From UBA3775 sp964584255 (GTDB lineage: Bacteria; Bacillota; Clostridia; Lachnospirales; Lachnospiraceae), in the NCBI GenBank assembly GCA_964584255.1, contig CAZOZM010000021.1, positions 1 through 28,355 of the forward strand: a stretch of 28,355 bases of DNA, written 5' to 3'. A program made the translations under genes and the position numbers. Below the pieces are notes generated by a model that searched no databases, was not told the origin of the DNA, and saw only the letters and a list, made by a program, of their open reading frames with translations. The first letter of the stretch is position 1; each line of letters opens with the position of its first letter. This document shows positions 23,960-28,355 of the stretch, piece by piece.

Positions 23960-24778
23960 CTATCTGAGACATCTGAACTCATAAAACGAGTTTCCGTTAT
24001 GTGTATAAATACCTGCATATAGCACATTGAACACCTGGCTGTTTTCCAAAAGAAGCGTGCTTGCTATGTAACCTGCAATGGCATCCTCACTTCCCAACAG
24101 CTGTCCGGATATTGTGGATGCTTTGTTCAGATCGGTTTCCACAAACACACTGTAATAAGCATCTTCCAATCCGTCATATGGATAGTACTCATTATACTCT
24201 TCCTGTGTAATTCTCCCCTCTGCAAGAGCATTTGCGAGGTTTTCCTGCGTGGTAATCATACCACCGGCCCGGCACTTTGCAATTGTAAGAGCCACTACGG
24301 TATCCGGACTGTAGGAAACCGCTTTTTCTTCCGTTACCGGTTTCGATTCAGTCTGTGTGCTCTGCTCCGGCTTTTTTTCTGCAGGTTTTGGTGTTGGAGT
24401 CGGAGTTACCTGCTCCTTTGGTGTTTTGTCATCAGCAGGTTCTGTTTTCGTGCCCGCTGTAACTGTACTGTTTTCCTTTGAAGCCGGCTCTGACACACTT
24501 CCCTGTTCACTGTTGTCCAACTTCTCTCCCTCTGAATCCCTGTCTGTTGACGGAGTTGGTTTTTCTGTTTCCTCTACACCTTCTGTTGGTTTTTCCTTAT
24601 CCTCCGTTGGTTTTTCCTCTACCTGTCCGATCTCATTTTTCTCTTCTTCACTCTGTTTTACCGTCTCCGTTACTTTTCCGGCACCCGATTCTGCATTGCC
24701 CTCAACCTTCGTTGAACAACATCCGGCCAAAGCCAGGATCATCACAGATAAAAGAATACTAAAAAGTCTTTTCATCAT
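23960..24778 (-). CDS. Putative lipoprotein with low-complexity linker
   Basis: Function not recognised. The 272-aa protein starts MMKRLFSILLSVM, a lipoprotein signal with lipobox ALAGC. It is followed by about 130 residues rich in Glu, Lys, Pro, Thr and Ser (EKPTE-type repeats, PTPTPKPAEKKPEQ), likely spanning the cell wall, and a C-terminal globular domain of about 110 residues (VVALTIAKCRAGGMITTQ, EYNEYYPYDGLEDAYYSVF) that I do not recognise. The frame extends to 24826, but ATG 24778 has AAAGGAATTGGAGT upstream. It overlaps by start-stop coupling with a 48-codon small ORF, and the two share a promoter at 24941-24970. Confidence 0.8.
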   Translation of the reverse strand: MMKRLFSILLSVMILALAGCCSTKVEGNAESGAGKVTETVKQSEEEKNEIGQVEEKPTEDKEKPTEGVEETEKPTPSTDRDSEGEKLDNSEQGSVSEPASKENSTVTAGTKTEPADDKTPKEQVTPTPTPKPAEKKPEQSTQTESKPVTEEKAVSYSPDTVVALTIAKCRAGGMITTQENLANALAEGRITQEEYNEYYPYDGLEDAYYSVFVETDLNKASTISGQLLGSEDAIAGYIASTLLLENSQVFNVLYAGIYTHNGNSFYEFRCLR

Positions 24779-24921
24779 ACTCCAATTCCTTTCCGTAGGG
24801 CAACCGACGGATGTATACCGCACCAATCACACTCTCTGAGCACAATAATTCCTGACACTGCTTTCGGACATGTCCTGCTTTCAAGCTCATTTACCGAAAT
24901 ATACCGTGTAAGCATACCCAT
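24775..24921 (-). CDS. 48-aa small ORF upstream of and overlapping the lipoprotein gene
   Basis: An open frame from ATG 24921 (AGGAATTGAGCAG in front) to a TGA that overlaps the lipoprotein ATGATG, giving start-stop coupling. The product begins MGMLTRYISVNELESRTC, continues with a hydrophobic SGIIVL and has the cysteine pair CDWC near residue 37. It fills the whole leader between the promoter and the lipoprotein. It could be a real small protein or a translated leader that tunes lipoprotein translation. I know no homologue, and it is below usual annotation length. Confidence 0.5.
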   Translation of the reverse strand: MGMLTRYISVNELESRTCPKAVSGIIVLRECDWCGIHPSVALRKGIGV

Positions 24922-24940
24922 CTGCTCAATTCCTATTTGT

Positions 24941-24970
24941 ATTTTATATATAATATCACATTGTAGTCAA
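24941..24970 (-). promoter_or_regulatory. Promoter of the small ORF-lipoprotein pair
   Basis: On the minus strand TTGACT (24965-24970) and TAAAAT (24941-24946) are spaced by 18 bases, in an A+T-rich stretch between the HD-GYP gene and the small ORF. The start of transcription would be about 15 bases before the small ORF ATG. Confidence 0.7.
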
Positions 24971-24991
24971 CCGTCTGCGATTATATTTTTT

Positions 24992-26287
24992 TCAAATTCC
25001 GCTTTCAAATTCTTTGTGAACTGACTCGACTCTGTCACGTATATCAAGGAAAACTTCCGTGATAAGCGGATCAAAATCCTGACCGCTGCCTTTCTCAATT
25101 ATCTCAAAACATTTTTCCATCGGCATTGCATCACGATAACAGCGTTTTTCTGACACCGCATCAAACACATCCGCTACTGCCATAATTCTTGCAGATAAAG
25201 GAATCTCCTTACACCTAAGTTCCTCCGGATACCCTTTTCCATTCCATTTTTCATGGTGATATCTTGCCACTTCATAGGCCATTCCCCTAAAATCTTCATC
25301 GCCAAGATTTCTGAAAATCTCACGGACTATATCTCCACCCTTAGCTGCATGTTTCTTCATTTCGTCAAATTCTTCATCTGTAAGCCTGCCCGGTTTTTGC
25401 AAAACCGCATCCGGCACTGAAATCTTTCCAATATCATGCATAGGCGCAGCTTTCAAAAGATTGTTTATATAATCTTTTGTAAGTATTTCGCTGTAGTATC
25501 CCCTGTTGCGCAACTCATCAGCAATAAGCTCCACATATCTGCTTGTACGCTTAATATGTCCTCCTGTGCTGTTATCACGGTTTTCAATAAGGTTAGCAAA
25601 ACTCATTACGGTTTCAGTATGAAAATGCGATAATTCCTTTATCGCCGGATTCTCAAGATTCAGATATACTCCAACTATGAAAATCGTAACTGCAATGCTT
25701 GAAATCAGGGTTTCCGGGAAAATCATCTGTATCCCGGTTACCGTTGCCAACACCAAAAGATATGTAAAGACACTTGCGCGCTTTCGGTTTTCTATAAAAT
25801 GCCATCTGCGGAAAAATGCAAATGCTGACATAAGTATATACACTGCTGCCATTATAAAGCAGGTATATGCCGAAATTCCCATTGAATAATTGGTAACGGC
25901 TCCATTTATATACTCAAGAGAACCGATATTCACCAAAACCACAATTATGTTTATGGCAAATGGCGTAAAAATCATTATCCTGCCGGTCATTTTTTCCGGA
26001 AAGTCCCCTGTAATATAAAGCATGTACAGAAAGAGCACGAAAATAACCGAATCCAGACTTATAAGGAATAGTGCATGCAATACCACATTAAGTACTGTAT
26101 CAACCATTGTAGTGCAGTTCACCGTAAAAGCCGTTGCTCCGTCGAGTGCAACACTGAATATTCCGAGCAGCAACAACCCTCCAAACAGACTTTCTTTTGT
26201 TTTATAATTTCTACACTCGCGTCTGTAAATAAAGGCAATATACAAAAGCACCGCAAGGCAGCCAATCTGAAGTTTAATATGTTCCAT
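24992..26287 (-). CDS. Membrane HD-GYP domain protein, probable c-di-GMP phosphodiesterase
   Basis: A 431-aa protein. Residues 5-210 hold about seven hydrophobic segments, a membrane sensor-like module without a recognised ligand. Residues 220-425 are an HD-GYP domain: HIKRTSRY (H244), MHDIGKISVPDAVL (H284, D285), H313, YHHEKWNGKGYP (HH 344-345, GYP 352-354) and ARIMAVADVFDAV (D373). All metal ligands and the GYP loop are present, so it should hydrolyse c-di-GMP or a related dinucleotide. The ATG follows GTGAGGAATAAATA, and a good promoter lies at 26323-26351. It is a single gene; the target pathway is unknown. Confidence 0.93.
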   Translation of the reverse strand: MEHIKLQIGCLAVLLYIAFIYRRECRNYKTKESLFGGLLLLGIFSVALDGATAFTVNCTTMVDTVLNVVLHALFLISLDSVIFVLFLYMLYITGDFPEKMTGRIMIFTPFAINIIVVLVNIGSLEYINGAVTNYSMGISAYTCFIMAAVYILMSAFAFFRRWHFIENRKRASVFTYLLVLATVTGIQMIFPETLISSIAVTIFIVGVYLNLENPAIKELSHFHTETVMSFANLIENRDNSTGGHIKRTSRYVELIADELRNRGYYSEILTKDYINNLLKAAPMHDIGKISVPDAVLQKPGRLTDEEFDEMKKHAAKGGDIVREIFRNLGDEDFRGMAYEVARYHHEKWNGKGYPEELRCKEIPLSARIMAVADVFDAVSEKRCYRDAMPMEKCFEIIEKGSGQDFDPLITEVFLDIRDRVESVHKEFESGI

Positions 26288-26497
26288 TATTTATTCCTCA
26301 CGTTTCAGAATTTTACAATTTCATTGTATTAATTCCTACGATATATTGCAACACTTAATATTGGAGCAAAAGAGAATCTATGATATTCTTCTGCCGGATG
26401 CCATCACGATTGAACCTCATCAGCATGTTCATTGATAGCTTGCGCCCATGACTTTTCCGGAAGTTTATGCGTTTGAGCACAAAACCAAAACGGGATT
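26288..26497. other. Intergenic region between HD-GYP gene and CRISPR terminator
   Basis: Apart from the HD-GYP promoter I see no known gene here. A 41-codon minus-strand frame (26355-26480, GTG start) encodes a strongly basic peptide but lacks a ribosome site. No anti-repeat matching the CRISPR repeat was found, so the tracrRNA is probably elsewhere. Confidence 0.5.
26323..26351 (-). promoter_or_regulatory. Promoter of the HD-GYP gene
   Basis: On the minus strand TTGCAA (26346-26351) and TACAAT (26323-26328) are spaced by 17 bases, 36 bases before the start codon. Confidence 0.7.
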
Positions 26498-26531
26498 AAA
26501 AAAACACGAGTTGCGACCTCGTGTTTTTTTA
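26498..26531. terminator. Bidirectional terminator downstream of the CRISPR array
   Basis: AAAACACGAG (26501-26510) pairs perfectly with CTCGTGTTTT (26518-26527) over a 7-base loop, with T runs on both exits. On the minus strand it should end the pre-crRNA transcript about 45 bases after the last repeat. Confidence 0.9.
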
Positions 26532-26573
26532 CCCTTACAGACTGTTGTGTAATCAACATTGGAAGTCATCAAG

Positions 26574-26740
26574 GTTTGACATACCTATGAATTTACACTG
26601 CTCTCAAACTATGGACAATGCTTTACTTCAGCACTTGGAGTTTGACATACCTATGAATTTACACTGCTCTCAAACAATATCCGGGAGGAACACGTGGTCT
26701 TGTTGTTTGACATACCTATGAATTTACACTGCTCTCAAAC
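26574..26740 (-). CRISPR. Type II-A CRISPR array, 3 repeats and 2 spacers
   Basis: Three identical 36-base repeats at 26574-26609, 26640-26675 and 26705-26740. On the plus strand they begin GTTTGACATACC and end CTGCTCTCAAAC. The crRNA sense is the minus strand, starting GTTTGAGAGC, the usual II-A repeat start. The spacers are 30 bases (26610-26639) and 29 bases (26676-26704). The leader is on the csn2 side (26741-26801), so the spacer at 26676-26704 is the newer one. No repeat degeneration is seen at the distal end. Spacer targets cannot be named without a search. Confidence 0.98.
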
Positions 26741-26801
26741 CTCAAATCATTTAAGAAAAGCTTCTGCATAGCCCGCAATACAAATTCAATCATTGAACAT
26801 A
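26741..26801 (-). promoter_or_regulatory. CRISPR leader with ATTTGAG anchoring motif
   Basis: A 61-base A+T-rich stretch between the csn2 stop and the first repeat. On the minus strand it ends in ATTTGAG directly before the repeat. This is the motif known at the leader end of many type II-A arrays, where Cas1-Cas2 recognise the junction for new spacer insertion. It fixes the array direction. The crRNA promoter within it is not obvious. Confidence 0.8.
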
Positions 26802-27494
26802 TCAAACTTTATAACCTTTATCAGTATAACATATTTCACACAAATTTTCATCTACTAAATATCTTTTTTCTCCCCTGAGTAATGTATGTTCCATATTCTC
26901 AAGTAAGATTATCTGATAATCCCTCTCCCGAACCGTATCAATAAAGCGCTGCATTTCTTCATCATCAACAAAACTTCGCATATTAACAAGTACAAACAAT
27001 TTCCTTCCCTCAAACTTTTCAACTAATTGGATATAATCCACGATTTTAGTTGCAAGGCTATCGTACTCTTCTTCTATCATGATTCCTGAAGCTTTAAGTA
27101 ATGATTCAATGTTTATTTTCGTAAAATTCAAGTTCGCCGGTATTTCAAACTCAAGATTCATAAGTAATTTTTCCCACTCCGTAAGAATCTCATTTGTTTC
27201 TAAATAAAAATCTGCACTGATTGACATTTTTTGCATTTCAGAGATAATTCTATTTAGCAATGTCTTCTTGTTCATATCGAATGGTATAAATTGCATAATC
27301 TGTTCTGTATATTTATCCATTCTCAATACTTTGTTTTCCTCCGACAAAACACTTTTCCCTTCGAAACCGTCAATTTGTTTTCGAATGTCACTCACTATCT
27401 CATAAAACAATCCCTGTCTTTCAATTATCACCGACCATATGCCATCCTCCGCACAGTCAAAAACCCGTTCTATCCCCGATAATACTATTTTCAT
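26802..27494 (-). CDS. csn2: Type II-A adaptation protein Csn2
   Basis: Ring-forming tetrameric DNA-end-binding protein needed for spacer acquisition in type II-A systems. The 230-aa chain starts MKIVLSGIERVF and fits Csn2 in length and in its alpha/beta core: LMNLEFEIPANLNFTK in the middle, KLFVLVNMRSFVDDEEMQRF and YQIILLENMEHTLL towards the end. The start overlaps the cas2 stop as ATGA, so translation is coupled. Its presence next to the array classifies the locus as II-A. It lies in the order cas1-cas2-csn2-array. Confidence 0.93.
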   Translation of the reverse strand: MKIVLSGIERVFDCAEDGIWSVIIERQGLFYEIVSDIRKQIDGFEGKSVLSEENKVLRMDKYTEQIMQFIPFDMNKKTLLNRIISEMQKMSISADFYLETNEILTEWEKLLMNLEFEIPANLNFTKINIESLLKASGIMIEEEYDSLATKIVDYIQLVEKFEGRKLFVLVNMRSFVDDEEMQRFIDTVRERDYQIILLENMEHTLLRGEKRYLVDENLCEICYTDKGYKV

Positions 27495-27814
27495 AAAACA
27501 ATCAACCTGTCCTCCGAATCTATAACATCACTATTCGATTTTCCTACAACATAGTCCATCTTTACAAACTGTTTTTCCGTAACGGTTAGCAGCTGAACCA
27601 ATCCCTGTGGCGGTTTATTAGTATAGATTAAATTCCTACACGAGTTCTCCATCGAAGGACTTGTCATCATTTTACAATAAACAGACTCTTGCAGCATAAT
27701 AAATCCGTTTTTTATTAATACCTTACGAAACTGGCGATAATTTCTTTTATCTTCCATCGTAATTGTTGGCAAATCAAAAAAAACTAACATTCTCATAAAT
27801 CTGAATCCACTCAT
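27491..27814 (-). CDS. cas2: CRISPR-associated endonuclease Cas2
   Basis: Structural partner of Cas1 in the spacer-integration complex. The 107-aa protein has the ferredoxin-like fold start MRMLVFFDLPTIT, with the conserved Asp after the first strand, then RKVLIKNGFIMLQESVYCK and a C-terminal strand ending RLIVL. MRMLV may be the true start, six residues in; the first ATG has only a weak ribosome site. It is 20 bases after the cas1 stop and overlaps csn2 by four bases. It looks intact although cas1 is broken. Confidence 0.95.
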   Translation of the reverse strand: MSGFRFMRMLVFFDLPTITMEDKRNYRQFRKVLIKNGFIMLQESVYCKMMTSPSMENSCRNLIYTNKPPQGLVQLLTVTEKQFVKMDYVVGKSNSDVIDSEDRLIVL

Positions 27815-27834
27815 ACCATTTCACTTCTCATATC

Positions 27835-28245
27835 TTATGCACAGGTGTAAAACTTGATTTTGGCAGAATCATTATCGTTTAGTGCATCAAAGACACTTTT
27901 GGTATAAATTCTTATTGCATTCATCAAAAATTGATTTTGCCCATCAATCAATACTTTTTCATCAAAAATCCTCCACATAGCATGTTTCTCTTCTTTTTCA
28001 AACCGGGTTAGCCGCATGGTATATACCATGCGATCCACCAGTATTCGAAACGGTTCCATAAAATCACATGCCAAATTAAAAGGATTAAATGCATTGCAAT
28101 GAAAGATTCCAACCTGTGTCAGATATCCATTCGCTGTAATTTCTCTGTTAAAAGCCGAAAGAATAAGACTATAACCATAGTTTAAAGCTGCGTTTACAGG
28201 AATATCAGCACTTCTAGTAAAATCCATTCCAACAATCGTGTTGCA
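27835..28245 (-). pseudogene. cas1: Truncated cas1 (C-terminal part only)
   Basis: About 136 residues match the C-terminal half of type II-A Cas1: NTIVGMDFTRSADIP, LNYGYSLILSAFNREITANG, LTQVGIFHCNAF and LACDFMEPFRILVDR, with the His and Asp metal ligands. A full Cas1 is close to 290 aa. The N-terminal half and the first catalytic Glu (in the usual REGHAA-type motif before this point) are missing. Homology stops at about 28,243. The frame happens to stay open to 28341, but its first 32 codons are antisense to a holin-like toxin gene and are not Cas1. The remnant cannot be an active integrase alone unless the rest is supplied across the element. Confidence 0.88.
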
Positions 28246-28255
28246 GGGTGGCTTG

Positions 28256-28281
28256 ACCTCTATTCCATATAGAATGGAGGT
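28256..28281 (+). promoter_or_regulatory. Hairpin covering the toxin Shine-Dalgarno
   Basis: ACCTCTATTC (28256-28265) pairs with GAATGGAGGT (28272-28281), nine Watson-Crick pairs plus one G-T, around a 6-base loop. The right arm contains GGAGGT, the ribosome site 7 bases before the toxin ATG. It could hide the site in the mRNA. Confidence 0.65.
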
Positions 28282-28288
28282 GGTGCTA

Positions 28289-28355
28289 ATGGACAAGAAG
28301 CCATTTGATTTTAAAGACCTTATGGCTTTTGGTATGTTCATTCTCGCATTGCTGA
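28289..28355 (+). CDS. Holin-like small toxin (TxpA/BsrG-type), partial
   Basis: The first 22 codons, starting MDKKPFDFKDLMAFGMF and continuing with a hydrophobic ILALL, match the N-terminus of the putative holin-like toxin family (Hol_Tox), short membrane peptides of about 30-60 aa that act as type I toxins. GGAGGTGGTGCTA precedes the ATG. The gene runs off the window end, so the C-terminus and any antisense RNA antitoxin are not seen. Its location directly against the broken cas1 suggests it arrived with a mobile element. Confidence 0.75.
   Translation, partial: MDKKPFDFKDLMAFGMFILALL

Larger units (their letters stand above)
28246..28355 (+). mobile_element. Probable edge of an inserted element or rearrangement in cas1
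   Basis: Immediately after the cas1 break the sequence changes to a segment with a plus-strand small toxin gene, unrelated to cas genes and running off the window. Such toxin genes are common on Firmicute mobile elements. No transposase, terminal repeat or target-site duplication can be read here because the window ends, so the type of element is unknown. Confidence 0.55.

Noticed and set aside
24357..24839. 160-codon plus-strand ORF rich in Ser, Val and Phe
   Set aside because: Mirror of the Pro/Thr/Glu/Lys repeats of the lipoprotein linker.
26355..26480. 41-codon minus-strand ORF encoding a strongly basic peptide (start GTG, contains RINFRKSHGRKL)
   Set aside because: It has no ribosome site, its start lies just past the CRISPR terminator and it has no known match. 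It may be a decayed gene fragment, but support is too thin for a feature.
26288..26573. tracrRNA anti-repeat near the array
   Set aside because: A GTTTGAGCAC at 26471 resembles the start of the repeat but the match does not extend, so no anti-repeat can be claimed.
28246..28341. N-terminal 32 codons of the apparent 168-codon cas1 frame
   Set aside because: They do not resemble Cas1 and are antisense to the holin-like toxin gene; the open frame is accidental.

Overview
The window looks like a chromosomal segment of an anaerobic, low-to-moderate GC Firmicute, most likely a Lachnospiraceae-type Clostridia. The support is the PPi-dependent phosphofructokinase, the clostridial-style molybdenum-hydroxylase operon with yqeB and yqeC markers, a flavin reductase fused to rubredoxin, strong AGGAGG ribosome sites with several TTG starts, and a type II-A CRISPR repeat of the kind seen in gut Clostridia. 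The taxon is an inference from gene content only.

Left part (1-4.5 kb, minus strand): an AhpF-N-like double thioredoxin-fold protein and a TrxB-like flavoprotein form a small redox operon. An asnS-asnA pair (asparaginyl-tRNA synthetase and ammonia-dependent asparagine synthetase) follows, closed by a good terminator.

Centre (4.6-17.5 kb, minus strand): thirteen tightly packed or overlapping genes form one apparent molybdenum operon. In transcription order they are the FAD, 2Fe-2S and Mo-binding subunits of a xanthine-dehydrogenase-family hydroxylase; yqeC; a YqeB-MocA fusion; modA, modB, moaC, modC; a MoeA-like molybdopterin-binding protein with a Cys tail; a domain-permuted XdhC-family chaperone; moaA; and a MOSC-MogA fusion. 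Together they import molybdate, build the pterin, make the cytosine-dinucleotide cofactor, mature it (possibly with selenium) and make the enzyme. moaD, moaE and selD are not in the window.

Right of this (17.6-21.4 kb): DUF436 protein, YitT transporter, TauE/SafE permease, flavin reductase-rubredoxin and a flavodoxin on the minus strand. A divergent HxlR regulator (plus) shares an intergenic region rich in inverted repeats with the flavodoxin. Then come PPi-phosphofructokinase (plus), a bidirectional terminator, a lipoprotein preceded by an overlapping 48-codon small ORF, and a membrane HD-GYP protein.

Right end (26.5-28.36 kb): a minimal type II-A CRISPR locus (three repeats, two spacers, ATTTGAG leader end), csn2, cas2 and only the C-terminal part of cas1. 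The cas1 homology stops abruptly at about 28,243. Beyond it is foreign-looking sequence with a plus-strand holin-like small toxin gene whose Shine-Dalgarno site lies in a hairpin. The simplest reading is that a mobile element or rearrangement has broken the adaptation operon. cas9 and tracrRNA are not in the window.
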